Assembly (NCBI GenBank): GCA_025093985.1
Contig: JACAAK010000008.1
Coordinates: 1,984,001-2,048,000 of the forward strand
Source: Calvatia gigantea
Taxonomy: Eukaryota > Basidiomycota > Agaricomycetes > Agaricales > Lycoperdaceae
Length of the DNA stretch: 64,000 nucleotides
Direction: 5' to 3'
Positions 22,875-35,281 of the stretch are shown here, piece by piece. Position 1 is the first letter of the stretch. Every line of letters starts with the position of its first letter. A program made the position numbers and the translations under genes. The notes beneath the pieces are model-generated. The model did not search any database. It worked only from the letters and a program-made list of their open reading frames with translations, and was not told the DNA's origin.

Positions 22875-25049
22875 ATGCGTGTGCCTTCATTCCTCTCGTT
22901 CCTTGCGGCATCGCAGCTGAGCGCCGCAGGGCCGGAACCACCCAATATTTCTTCTGGCCCAAGTGCACCGGCACTTAAACCAGCACCAGCAGCAACTTCT
23001 GCGGGATAGACTGTTCCAAACAAACCTGCGCGGCCCAAGATGGAGTGCGTATTTTAAAATCCCCCTTAAACGTCATATACCGATTGCCAAAAAAAAACCG
23101 TTCTGCGCATTTTTGCGTCATAACCTAACAGCGGGAAGCGATAATCAGAATACCCTGACCGATCTCGTCGTCTCTGGTATGAGGGTTGCCGGTTTAAGCG
23201 TCGAGACTCTTAATTACACGTTCAACCGGCAAGTTTACACCCGCATATAGCCAACTCCGCAGTGTGCTCACTTGACATTTATTTCAGATGGGACCCTCGA
23301 TGGTGGTCGCTCACTCTTCACCTCAACAACGGAACAGACGTTGGACTTCCGACGACAGGTTTTTGGCCTTATAGTGGTGATAGCGGTTTAAGTGGTGTTA
23401 CTGCGCCCATGCATGACGCCGGAACGTTCGGACTGCATCCGAATGAGGCCAATAATAACAAGACACTCGATCTGCGTAACCTTCCCAAAGGAGGAAGTAT
23501 ACTTTTCTTTGACAACCCCAGCCCGACGCGTAATTATTCATTGCCGGGTTATCATCTCCTCGGGTGCGTATATGCGCGTCATTTCGACGGTTTCGGTCTC
23601 TCTCGATCTCTCTCTCATTGACGTGATCGCAGGACCTCACGCTAATATATCAGCCTCCGAGATCCCTGAGGTGCGCATATACCTATTTTACTCTCCAGTT
23701 TATATGACGTTCATTGACAACCTTCGTAGTTGGGAAATCTCACGAATCCCCATTGGCAATCCGAAAAGGTGCTAGACTTCAATGCCCTCGAGAAGATGGG
23801 TGTGAAGGGTATCGTCTCATCATGGGTACACACTTCCGACGAAAATGCCGCTCTTCAATTTCTGCCCAACGCCGGGGCTCCTGGGAATGGAAGCTTGTAT
23901 GATGTCCCAACCCTCTACGTAGGGAATTCGACAGGAGAGCTTATCCGAGCCATGATACGCAATGGTGAAGTAGCTAATGCGACAGTTGTATTGGACGCAC
24001 CCAGCTTTTTGGCAGGAGACTAAGACCGTAATTGGACACCTCCAGGGCAAAGCTGGTAGAAACGACTCAATTTTGTTGTACACTCACAGTGAGGTTTCCC
24101 ACATCGACACCCTTTCTGTGAATCTGACAGCTAGCCTTAGGCGATGGTCCTTCCATTATCGAGGAAAACGGTACGCAATTACATTCCAGGGATCACTTTG
24201 AGACAAACGTCATCTCTCCATCCTAGGCCCCATACTCCTATTGGCGATGGCTGAATACTTCGCCAAGAACCCGCTCAACATCAGCCTCGAGTAAGTGACA
24301 CCTTTCATTGCCATAAACGTCAGGTCTCGAAATATCCAAACTAGCATTGTTATGACCACAGGCCATATGTCCGGTCACCACCTGGACGAAACGCTCTGGA
24401 TGTCCGAAAGGCCAGCAATTCGAAGGAACGCCAAAGCGGCAATTATATGCGAACATTTCGGCGCCATCGAATGGAAAGATAATTTCAATAGTGGAAAGCC
24501 AGTATATGAGCCTACTGGTCGTCTGGAACCTATGTGGACCATGGGGTAAGTCTTCTCCCACCGCGACCCAATTTTAAGAGCGACTTTTGATCTTTGCTCT
24601 GCAGGATTGAGAACCAAAGGAATCAGCAGCTCTACAATGCATATCTGGAAGCTTTTGAAGGAACGCCGGATTCTTTGAGGATGGCTTTGATAGCGCCTCA
24701 AACTGTTAATGGGGTTCGTTATAGATGGTAAATGCTCACACACACTTTCCTCGACAATTCAGTCGACTGATTCGTCTTACTTCTGTACCAAGGTACGGCG
24801 CTGGGGGCAGTAGCATCTTGGGCCGCAGTAAGCTCCCAACAATCGGGTACGCATCATAATTTTTCCAGTTGATCCCGCGAGTTAAACTTTCATACGGACA
24901 GAATTATCCCTCAACCAGACTACCTCTGGGCCGCAATGCCCGACGGGGGATGGAGTAAGCTTGATATGGACACAGCCATCACCCAGATCAATGTTGTTCT
25001 GCGACTTGTCGCAAGCCTCGATAAGAAGTACTCTGCTGGACAGTTGTAA
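22875..25049 (+). pseudogene. Secreted M28-like peptidase/PA-domain protein, probable frameshifts
   Basis: A likely signal peptide starts at 22875 (MRVPSFLSFLAASQLSAAG). Recognisable exons include WDPRWWSLTLHLNNGT with TTGFWPYSGDSG (23288 to about 23563), PHANISASEIPE (23632-23670), and a long exon from 23730 with VLDFNALEKMGVKGIVSSWV. Then come THSDGPSIIEENGPILLLAMA (split by introns; His, Asp and Glu-Glu look like M28 zinc ligands), TTGHMSGHHLDETLW, AAIICEHFGAIEWKD, RLEPMWTMG and a last part ending SLDKKYSAGQL at 25049. The long exon loses frame in a run of five T at 24006-24010: with four T it would read PSFWQETKTVIG. An in-frame stop near 23009 also follows the signal region. These may be sequencing errors or decay. 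Substrate unknown; the peptidase assignment rests on the metal-site pattern. Confidence 0.6.
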
Positions 25050-25635
25050 GCAAACGGGACGCTTTGATGTCAGCGCTCCCCTTGGACGCTAGTTGTTAGG
25101 ACTTATTCTTTTCTGTTGATGTATATGTACGAGCTCTCATGACCGCTGTGATTACGATGATTTGGCGACTTTTGTATGACCTTGTGATGTCACCTATTGC
25201 GATAATAATTGCGTAGTGTTGTACAATTCGGGGAGCCTGTTTGTTGTACTTATAAGGATATCAGAAATCAAGAATCAGAAAACTAGGGAATGACTGCTGA
25301 GGGAGAAGTAAGTCATGGAAAAAGAGAAAAAGAAAAGGGTGAGGAAATGAGAATTGCTTGTGGTTGATCCGATGCAGAGAAGAATGAAAAGGGAAAAAGT
25401 AGGGGAAGAGAGCGTGCGGGAGAGAAGAGATCAAAAGCAAAGCCGTGGGATCCACTACTGGCTATGAATATTCATCAGCAACAAACAGAAAGCGGTAAAA
25501 ACGGGAGGAAGTCCATCCTTTTGCGAGATGTCTATCGTTATTGAAAAAAGAAAGGAATAACAACAAATGCATATCCAGACTCGCTTCTTTCCATCACTCA
25601 CACGACTTCGCTCTCACTCCCTTAGCGATAACCCA
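25050..25635. other. Intergenic between convergent genes
   Basis: Purine-rich sequence between the 3' ends of the M28-like gene and NST1. No gene or obvious terminator motif recognised. Confidence 0.45.
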
Positions 25636-28600
25636 TCACCTCTCACCTGCTTCCCAATGATCCTTCCCTTGCTCCTTCAAGTACCAGAAGTGCGGCGGGG
25701 GCGACCCAGGCGTGTTATGGTTCATGAACGGACCACCAAAGAACGGAGAGGTGTGCCAATCGGGTGCACCACCAGGCGCGGTATTGCCCCACAATGACGC
25801 ACCAGGTCCTGGTGTGCCAGGAGGTCCAGGCGGAGGTGGAGGGTGGGGGTGGGATCCAGGATGATGAGGGTGTGACGGGTGGCCCATCGGATGCAATCCG
25901 TTCCCATTACCATTATGATTGTGGTTATGGTTATGGTTGTTGTGATTGTTTGCTGGAGGTCCAATAGGAGGTGGGGGAGGTGCACCGCCGGATCGAGCAC
26001 CGGGTGCTGCGGAGAATCCTGGAGGAGGTCCCCATGGCGTCGATCGTAAACCTGCATGATTGTCGCCGACAGTTCCACGAGGACTAGAAGGACCCCAAGA
26101 CGGTTGGCCGATCATACCTACCCCAACACCTCCAGCACCAGCATTTGAGCCGCTCATAATACCCACACCGCCAAGCCCACTCAGCGCAGGGCCTACATTG
26201 ACACCAATGCCACCGATCGGCGCAATGCCTGTGTGCCTTCTAGCAGCGTGCACGACCTCATCATCGTCCGCTGCAAGCGCCGACGAACCCAGCAGACCTT
26301 TCGGACTCGGTGATCTCCTCCCAGGCGAATTCGACCTTGGGCTTGGATTGTCACCATTTGCGGCAGTACTGCTGGATCCTGTGGGTCGAGCGATGGGCGC
26401 AATGGGTCGTGAGATCGGTCCCAGGCTCGGCATGGGTGGTGCCGCAGGCGCACCTGATCCAGGTGCATCCGGAAGTGCATGTATACTTCGCCGTCCCGAT
26501 CCAGGAGCCAACGAAGGACTGCGGACCAGTTGCAGGTCCACCGCCGGGAGTCGTCGGTGATCCAGAGGGACCTGCCATCGGAGTTTTAGGCTTCGAAGGC
26601 GGTCCGATAGGTGATGGCATGCCAGATGGCAGACCTGGAGGTCCGCCACGAGGATAGAGAGGGTCGAATAGAGGGCCGTTGAAGTTTCGGGGAAGGACAG
26701 AAGGTTGGAGTTGTGTTTGTTGCATACCGGGAGCGCCAAAAGGGAAAGGTACTGGCCCAGGACCAAAGTTTCCCATACGAGGTGACATGGGCATCATGCC
26801 GCCTGAACCTGGCTGGCCTTGGTTGAACAACATGCCTGGGGTTTGCGGGTGAGGAGGGATGTGTGGAGGTGGTACTTGAGGAGTAATGGGTGTAGAAGGT
26901 TGGGATGACCGGGAGCCGCCTTGTTGAGGCATCTGAGGGAGATGTTGGGCACGATTGGGATTAACTAGGATATTGGGTGAAGACATGGAAGTGGAAAGAA
27001 TTGGGGCTTTGGGATTGTTGTTGAAGCCCTTCTTGGTCGGAGTGGAAAGAGGATTGTGGTTGACGTTACTCGTGCTGCTCGGCGACCGTTGCAATCCGCC
27101 AGGTGAAGAGCCAGAAGACACAAATCCGCTGTTAGGCTTGACGGGGGACGTCGCAGGGGTCTGGATGTTGCGCATGGACTGCTTTCCGGATGAAGAACCA
27201 GCTTGTTGCTGATTCGCCTGGGCAGCAGCAGCCGCAGCTTTCTGTTGCGCAGCTAGCTTTTCCCGCTCAGCCTTGTCCTCCTTTTCCTTCTGTGCCTTCT
27301 TCTCTTTCTCAACCCGTTCCCGTTCAACCTTTTCCTTCTCCTTCCTTTCCCGTTCGGCCTTTTCTCTCTCCTCTCTCTCCTTAGCCAATCTCGCCTCCTT
27401 CTCCTCCTTTGCCTTTCTCTCCTTCTCTTCCCGTTCACGTCTCTCTGCTTTCAGCTTCTCTTCCTTCTCCTTTCTCTTTCGCTCGCGTTCTGCTTCACGC
27501 TCACGTTCCTCTTGCAAGCGCTTCCGCTTCTCTTCCTCTTTCCGCGATTTCTCTTCCTCAGCAGCTTTGCGCGCTGCTTCCCTTTTCGTACGTTCCTCTT
27601 CACGGCGTTTCCTGCCCTCCTCCTCTATCGCAGCTTGCCGCGCTTTCACTGCGGCCTCCTCAGCAGCTCTCTCAGCAGCCTTGGCTGCCTTTTCTTCCTC
27701 CCTTGCAAGCTTCTGCTGCCTAAAGAAACACCATCCATTTATTAGTCCAGCGCCAATCAAAACGACACAAAAACGTCATCGACCACGAGGTAAGATATAA
27801 AGACACGTACCGCTTCTTATCCTTCTTCTTCTGGTTCGCGGTCTGCTTCTTCTGCTCGCGTTCCTTTGTAAGTTTATCCTCATCTTCCAACTCTCTTAAC
27901 AGTTGTAGCTGTCTTTCCTGCGCCACCTTTTCTCGATATGCTTGTAGGACTCGCTGTTCAAACATCCTCGCTGCAAATATCGAAAACATCTTTTTCCCCT
28001 CCTCCATTTTCTGTTCCTCCGTCATGATCTTCATGAATGCACACATAATTCGCAACAAATGCAAGGGTGTACCATTGTCATAGTGATATTGGAGTCCATG
28101 GTCGTATTCGGGTAGTGTTGACGAGTCCGTAGTGTTTGGCGTCGATGCAGTTGGTTCGAAATAGATTGAACGGACGTGTTTGAATTTGTAGAGAATGGGG
28201 AGTTCGGATAAGGGAGGTGCGGTGAACACATAGGGTGGATATATCGAGCACAGTCGGGCGCGTTATTTTAGGGAGAGAGCGCCCATTGAGGTATTGACGG
28301 ATCCCGGAAAGGCGGCCAATGTCAGCGTCGCGTATTGGTTCGTGGAGGGTATTGACGTCAACAATGCAGTCGATATCGGGGAAGTAAACACAGGAGAGAA
28401 ACGAGGATGCGGATGCCCGGATCAAAGGCATCGTGTCGTAGCAAAGGGTAGAGGTGATGAGTGGAATGTTGTGAAGATAGAGAGGATGAAACAGAGTCAG
28501 TCAGCATTATTGTCACATTTTAAAACCGTCGAGAACAAAATAAAGGTGCAAAGGGGAGGTGTTCAAAGGGGATCATGCAGGGACTGGTCAGCGGACAAAC

Positions 28601-30341
28601 GTCGTGTGCACCGTATTGCCCGAAATGGAACATCCCGAATTGAGCGTTTATGGCCAGGAAAATGGCAAGCACGGCAGAGAGAAGAAAGAGGGCGAAGCAA
28701 CTAACCTCTTCATCTTCATCCTCTTCATCTTCATCATCTTCAGCTTCCACCATCGGCTTCATCTCCGTCCTCGGCATCACTCCCATCATCGGCATCATCT
28801 TCGCTGTCCTCCTCACTGTCATCCTCCACATCTGCTGCTGCCTCCTCTTCCCGTTGCATTCGCCGTTCTGCTAGTTGCTCCATCATCTCCAAAAACTTCT
28901 GACCGTCGTTTTTCAACAAGTCATCAGCCACAGTGAGAATGTTCCCGGGACCTAAATCATATTCAAATGCCATTATCGGAACATTGATATCGAGTTCATG
29001 AGGTGTTCCGATAATGAACGAAGAGACGAGAAACTCACCACTAACGGCTAGGTTTGACAAGTTGAATCCCCCGTCCCGTTTCACGCCATTCACCCTCCTC
29101 CCGATTTTTTCCATTGCACTCCTCCTTGCTGCGGGTGTCTGCCGAGCGGCTTTCCCTCGGCCATTTACCAGTCGATTATCATCCTCTTCTTCTTCATCCT
29201 CCTCGTCATCTTCTTCCTCCTCTTCCTCTTCTTCTTCATCATCTTCATACCCCTCCTCCTCTTCATACTCGTCCTCGTCCTCGTCTTCGAATTCGCTTTC
29301 CTTATGATGGTGATGGTGATGATGATGATGATGTGGAGAATCATGGTGTGCTATTGGGGGAGGCGCTTTTCTACCATTTATAGATGGTGGCTGCTGACGT
29401 TGCTTACCGCCTCGACGTTTACTATTTGGAGCGCCTGTTTGTATAGGTGATGATGACACCACAGTACCGTTCTTGTCGAGTTCGACACTGCCGGGAAAGG
29501 GACCTGGACCTGGAGGAGGTGGGATTGTGCCGCCGGAATTTACATAACGCTGCTGGTGGTTCGCGTACTGTTCAAGCTCCTCGTAATAAGCATCGTACAG
29601 TACCTCGAGCTCCTCCTCTATAGCATTCCTGGATTTTTGGGGAGGCGAGGTATTTGAGTTGCGTGTAGTTTGTGGGTTTGAGAGATCAATTGTCGATCAG
29701 ATATTGATCAGGAGATAAAATCATAGTCGGCACAGGATGAACAAGATGAGCGAATTAGCGTGATGAATAAGACAGATGGAATCAAATAACAAGGAAAACA
29801 GCGGTGAAGCCGGAAATTGTGTGAAAGCAAGGAGAAAGGGCAGCAAAAAAAGAAAAGAAAAAAAAACAGACAGACAGACAGACACGAACCGCTTCCGGCC
29901 ACATACAGCACAGCTGCACGAGTGTTTCTGTTGCTCCTTCATTTTCTTGAGCACAGTATCCTTCTCGATCTTGACGAGGTTTCTTCGTTCCTCCTCACCG
30001 AGACCGAGCCAGAATTCTTTAATTCGTTCGCGCTCCTCAGTCGTGCTTGTGCTCCATATCTTGCTAGCATTTGCCTTGCCCTTCTGAATGGCATTCCCTC
30101 CGCCGGTTGCTCTGGACTTGCTGGCATTGGAAGACGGCGGTGAGGGATGCCGATTTTGCTGTGCCGGCGCGGGTGACTGATAGCTGAGGGGAGCTTTAGA
30201 GGCCGCGCGTTCACTGCGAGGTTGTTGCTGCTGCTGTTGTGACTGGGTCTGTTGCGGATAAGCCATTGGCTTTTTACCCTTGGACATTGGGGACGGCGAT
30301 GGCTGGCTGGCCATCTGAGTTGTGGGACGACTGACGGGCAT
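25636..30341 (-). CDS. NST1: Stress response protein NST1
   Basis: Start [18 protein letters not shown] at 30341. The diagnostic NST1 segment [19 protein letters not shown] lies at about 29900-29960. Next are [20 protein letters not shown], a run of ten His, a long Asp/Glu tract, and [32 protein letters not shown]. Then [20 protein letters not shown] (near 28030) is followed by a highly charged Lys/Glu/Arg coiled coil (about 27720-27280). The tail is Pro/Gly-rich and ends [13 protein letters not shown] at 25636. NST1 proteins affect salt tolerance in fungi, probably as cytoplasmic coiled-coil factors. The intron between the acidic tract and MTEEQK is unusually long (about 28035-28697). The tail changes frame near 26515-26535 (from [10 protein letters not shown] to [13 protein letters not shown]), which suggests a one-base error or lesion there. 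Confidence 0.85.
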
Positions 30342-30378
30342 GGTAGGAGGAGAGCCTTTGGTTATGGATTTGTCAGCC

Positions 30379-31038
30379 CGGCATCAATTTTCCCCAGGAC
30401 TCCGAACTCTCACCAAAATCCTCCGAAGTCACCGTCCGGCCCCGCTTGCGCCTCTTTCTAGCGCCGCCGGCCACCTCCGGTGTTACCGGACCCGGGCAGC
30501 TGTGCCGGATCGTCAATGCCGGAATCGTCTTGGTCGCTCTCTTGGTCGTCCCCAGACTTGCCCTTGTTCATCTGCTTATTGCATAACGATTAGATAAGGC
30601 CAAACAACGGTACAACAACGAACTTCCCTCCCCACCTACCTCCACACTATGGAGGGAGAAGGGAAAGGAATGGAAACCCACACTGTGTGCCAATGCACTC
30701 CGCAACATCTCCATCTTTGTTTCCGAGCCGTCCGAGCCAATCATTACCTCTTTGAAGATCGCGGCTGCTTGAGTAAAGTATTCCCCGTCTACATCCTGGA
30801 TCCCTACTTCCACCAAATGCTGGCGTATCTGTTCCATCGCTCGAGGACCTCGTTCTGCGAGACCTTCTTTGTTTTGTTTTAGTAACCGCAAAGCGTCCGT
30901 GCCGACGAGTGTCCCACCGACAAGTGCACTGTGGAAGGACAGTGCTTCTGCAAATTGCGCCTCGAGCTGTTCAAGACCGCGCCGGATATCTTCTGGGAGT
31001 CGCATTGACATCGCGTTTGAAGTTGTGAACGATGGCAT
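30379..31038 (-). CDS. Unrecognised two-exon protein upstream of NST1
   Basis: Starts [18 protein letters not shown] at 31038 and encodes an alpha-helical domain ([60 protein letters not shown]) to about 30680. A GT-AG intron follows, then an exon starting [18 protein letters not shown] near 30570. That frame stops near 30470. The protein-like continuation [16 protein letters not shown] and stop at 30379-30381 lies in a different frame, so a further intron or a frameshift is likely near 30480-30500. I do not recognise the family. The acidic stretch followed by a basic cluster suggests a nuclear protein, but that is a guess. It lies head-to-tail with NST1 on the same strand, 38 bp apart. Confidence 0.45.
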
Positions 31039-32284
31039 TGTCAGTAGATTTGGAGATATCGGTGCTGGGCAACTTGACGGAAGAGGATGTCCGGTGGTGG
31101 TAGATGTATGCGGTGCTTGTGTATGTTCTGTGGGTGTGTTGTGGATGCTGTTGGTAGACGAAAAAGGGTGGAAATGTAAGTGGATGGTGAGAGAGGAAAA
31201 GCAAGAGTGGTTGGCTGTAGGTCGATGGACTGGAAATATACATGGCGAATGCCTCGACAGAACCCATCCGCCCATATTTCACACGTGATGCCCTTTGGTC
31301 CATTGACGCCTGTCCTCCTTGTCATGTCGGAGAGATTCGCTTCTCCCTCTTTCTCTCCGCCCTTTTGTTCTACATATGCGGCCTCGATTCAGTCGCTTAT
31401 GGGAACTAAGATTTCGGAATCTCGTCAATACGGCACCCTGGACACGATCTTACGTGCGCCACTCAACTGATAACTTTGTTGTTCTCACATTGTAATTAAA
31501 TCGGCTCCCGATCATATTTCGCATTCGTTGTTCTGTCCCGAAAACCCGTTATCTCCAGCATAGATCTATATACCAAGCCGCCTGATAGTATTATCCTTCA
31601 GCTAGTACATCATAGGCCTTGCTAGAAATTCACGTCACACCAAAGTCAGCATTGCTGCGTCTACGAGTTAATTAGCCGTGTAGCTTGCAGGGAAAGTGTC
31701 GCAAAAGACCAATTCTACTTCTTTGACACAGATTGACTTCTCTTCCCATTCGTTTGAACACCTTCTGTAACCGTCTGCCAAACTCGAGTGGAAACGCGAC
31801 TGTTGCGGCATCCCTACTTCTGGGTGATGCGGGGCCTCTCCAGGTCACAGGATTCTATGTCGACCAATACTCCGACCAGTCGACGTAACACAGGTCATAT
31901 TAAAATCACATTGACTTCAAAAAGTGTAAAGTGTGTTGTATTGAAGGATACACTTTTTGGACTCAATATAATATCAATGCGACCAGTGTCACATCGACTC
32001 GTCGGTACAGTTGGTGCACAGTTAAAAAAAATCCCTTCAATTTTACTGGTAAATCGACAGTCGCTTTTTTTAAAATGCGAACAACGGTAGAACAATGGAG
32101 CGGTGGGCTTACAGAGCCTTACACTCACAACTTGGCGACGATGCGACCACGTGATCCCACGATTTTCAGACAAAATCCAGGTTGCGATTATAAAACGTGT
32201 AGATAAAAAATCTATGCGCACAGCTTCTACACTACCGTCAGATTTTAGTGGTTGTCGGTATTCAGTGCTCCTACTCCAAGCCTC
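31039..32284. other. Intergenic containing a long hairpin
   Basis: No gene recognised. It lies between the 3' end of QCR2 and the 5' end of the small helical protein gene, and holds the inverted repeat described separately. Confidence 0.5.
31857..32022. repeat. Imperfect inverted repeat (about 75-bp arms, 18-bp loop)
   Basis: The left arm at about 31857-31929 and the reverse complement of the right arm at about 31948-32022 align along nearly their whole length. Both contain a CCGAC-AGTCGA-GT-ACAC-GGTC core and end in CAAAAAGTGTA (31919-31929). The arms differ by scattered substitutions and small gaps. The layout suits a MITE-like or snap-back element. No target-site duplication could be assigned. 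Confidence 0.6.
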
Positions 32285-33843
32285 TCACAAACCCAATTCG
32301 TCGGCATGAGGGAGGTTTAGAGAATCGCCAACGGCGACGAAAGTGGGCTTCGTAGAGACGAGGGATGAGACGGCCTGTAAAGGGTGGGCAAGGTGTTAAT
32401 AAAGGCGCAAGGAAGCGAAGGTGAAAAGAAACTTACCTGGGTGAAGGAAGAAGCGTTAACCTTGTCAAATGTGGACAAAGTCGAATCAAGGGAAGCCTCA
32501 GAGCCAGTGAGAATCTATATTCCACCCCATCAACAAAAAAATTCGCCATAAAAAAAAGCGAAAAACCTCACCTTGGCACTTAGGGCATTAACCAAACCCT
32601 CTCTCGACTCAGTACTGTTCACAGCCGCAAATTTGGCACGCGAAACAGCACCCTTCAACTCCTGCTGAGTCAACCCCTTCGCAGCCTTCTTCAAAGCCTC
32701 AACAGCAACCTTACCAGCCTCCTTCACACCAGTCGTAGTATCCGCTTGCACAAGTAATCCAAACAGACTAGCATCCGTGTATGGCAAGTATACACTTTGC
32801 ACCGAAGCGCCTTCAGGGATTCCAGCAGCAATCGGCGAAAGGCTCTTGGACCATTTAATCGATGGTGTAGTGGAGAGATGCGCCGCAAGGGTAGCAATTT
32901 CCGCGGAAGGCGCACCACCGGCGGTACCAAAACCGATAAACACGGTCTGACGGCCTTCAGAACCGTCCAAACGCGTCTCACCACCAAAGTACTTGCTTGC
33001 AGGGGTACTAGCGGCACTCTGGGAAGCAGCAGCAACACCAGCAAATGACGACTCGACGAGTTTATTCAACCTCGACGGGTCGATGTTAGTGCCAATAACT
33101 GCAATATTTCCTTGGGCGAAAGAGGAGGAAGCGAATGCTTTGATTTCGTCGACGGTGATGTGGGTATGTGAGGGTGCGAAGAGTGAAGAGCCGAGGCCGG
33201 AACGGAAAGCGAGGGCATGTGCGGCCTCGAGGGCACGGGTGGCAGGGTTGCCGACCGCTGCCTCGGTATCGGCTGCCACGAGGTGGTTGACGTATTCGTC
33301 CATTTCCCAGCGGGTGAACCGTGCGGAGGTGATGAAGGAAGAGAGAACGTCAACGAAGAATTCTCTGTTGAGATAATTTTGTTGGTTAAAATAAAATAAT
33401 GTGAGGATTATATTTGAGTTGGAAGACTCACTCGTCACCACGGAGGAACTCTGCAGTTAGAGCAAGGTGTTCACGAGTCAAGCTTGCGGATAATAATCCA
33501 CCGTATAGTTCGGCCTCCCGAATAGTTCCAATAGCCGAACGTTTCGCAGTGCTCTTCCGAAATCCAACGAAGCAGAAAAAAATCAAGGCATGTCAGGAAC
33601 TCTCCAAAGGCCAAGCTCAAATAACAAAGTACCTACCTTGAAAGCAAAGTTCTTTAAAGCATTAGCAACACCTTCCTTACTTTGAAAACGACTACCCGCT
33701 TTCGCGACAACGGTGACCGTCGACGCCGGTTGGCCAAAATCTAGAGCGGCAACCTTGACACCATGAGGAGCGTCAGTGACAGCGGTGGCAAAGCTACGAC
33801 GCGCAGCAATGCGCTGAATGGTCAACGCCCTTGCAGACAGCAT
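32285..33843 (-). CDS. QCR2: Cytochrome bc1 complex core subunit 2 (QCR2), mitochondrial
   Basis: Start MLSARALTIQRIAARRSFAT at 33843, an Arg/Ser/Ala-rich presequence typical of mitochondrial import. Exons: 33843-33637; from 33553 (STAKRSAIGTIREAELYGG) to about 33436; then a long exon from about 33365 (EFFVDVLSSFITSARFTRWE); a short exon (LTGSEASLDSTLSTFDKV); and a last exon ending PHADELGL with stop at 32285-32287. The protein has the two-domain M16 peptidase fold (VKVAALDFGQPASTVTVVAKAG at the start, NIAVIGTNID in the middle) but lacks the HxxEH zinc site, as expected for complex III core 2 rather than the processing peptidase. It acts in the inner mitochondrial membrane, supporting assembly of complex III. 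No lesions seen. Confidence 0.88.
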
Positions 33844-35281
33844 GGCCTGGTGGTTAAAAGTTTTGAGATAAGTAGAAAGTTGAGCTACAGAGTTGTTTGT
33901 GTGGTTGTTTAGTCGGCTTCGCCGGACAATTTCGGAAAGTAGCCGTACCAACTCCGATTCTGGCAATACGCACTCCCCCTTTGATGGGGACTCTTTATTT
34001 GGGAAACGTCGGTTGGGCTTGTCGGGACTGTCAGTGGTCAATTGCGCTTACTATCATCTTCAGAATTTCTCCATCAAGTGGGCAAGTAACCGAGAGTAAA
34101 TAAAATTAAATCCAGCCTTTTGGCGCTCGGATTTCATGTTTCTCTAACGCTAATGTTTTCTTAGTATCAATGATAATTTTGGAAAATTAACCTCGGGAGT
34201 CGCTGCGAAACAGAGAATCCAATCTCGAAATCTACGCGACTAGTTTGAGGTTGAAATTGGGCCCACGCATAGGTGGATACACTCCATGAATCAGTTGAAT
34301 TGTTGAAAAGGTCACTCGGCGGTTCTGAGCCATCATCCTCGTGGGCGCGGGAGCGCCAGGCTACAATAATGAAAAATTCGCTGCAAAATTAAAGCAGTTC
34401 ATGTATCCACTTGAAAGCTGGGTTTGTGACCACGCAACGCTCCTCCCCTTATGCCTTTAAACGAACAGGAGCCACAGCTTGGCCCGTGAACGAAAACCTG
34501 CCCTTGCACCACGCTGTAGGGTTCTGCGAGTGTCTGGACTTCGGCTTCTTTCGCGGCTCGTAACTACCGGTCGCCCAAATGGTCCAGGCGTACAACCTCG
34601 CAACGCGTTGTCCTCGTATATTCCTCAGGTGCTTGGCTAAAAGTGTCATCGTATCATGTCGAGGCTGCCCACCTTTACCTACCCCCCTTCGCACGGCACA
34701 AGGCTAAATCTCCGAGAGATGATGGCTTCGACTGGAAGCTTTCAGCATGCTGTACACTATTACAGCACGGCGGCCTTGGTGCGTATGCCATTGGTGCGTA
34801 ACCTTAGATCTTCTGGCTTCTCTGATTCCCAGACTTGTTGAACCAGTGGAGCGTTCGCTCCTATATTACTATTGGTACATCTGCCTTCCTATCGATTAAC
34901 GCCCTCTACCAATTTACCCTGTACAACCATAAAGGTCTTATCATTCTGGATCATCGACACTCAGAATCTTTCTTCCTAACCAGTCATAGTCAGATGCCCT
35001 TTTCACGTTGTAACCACGCCCTCTGCCGCGTTCGCCTCCTGCCTTGTCCGCGCTTGGTTCCTGATGACCTTCGTTCTCGAGACGTTCTCACCAAGTCGAT
35101 CCCGCAGGTTACTGAACAGTACACTGTATTTCAGGATAAAAACACCAAAATTCAGGGTAAAAACAGGGATGCATGAATGAAAAATGCGCAATGATGAAAC
35201 ACACAAAGCATGGTCCAAGGGTCGTAAGGAAGGTTCGTGAATGTTCTCATACCCCGCGGCACAACACTATTCCATACCTCA
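33844..35281. other. Intergenic, no gene recognised
   Basis: No motif-bearing frame in 1.4 kb. The QCR2 promoter lies just right of 33843. Frames at 34449-34694 and 34835-35176 look random. Confidence 0.45.

Noticed and set aside
27273..27800. Plus-strand Ser/Phe-rich frame of 175 codons
   Set aside because: Antisense of the NST1 Lys/Glu/Arg coiled coil; composition follows from the opposite strand.
29014..29307. Plus-strand Ser-rich open frame of 97 codons
   Set aside because: It is the antisense reading of the NST1 acidic tract (GAA/GAG/GAT repeats) and has no independent support.
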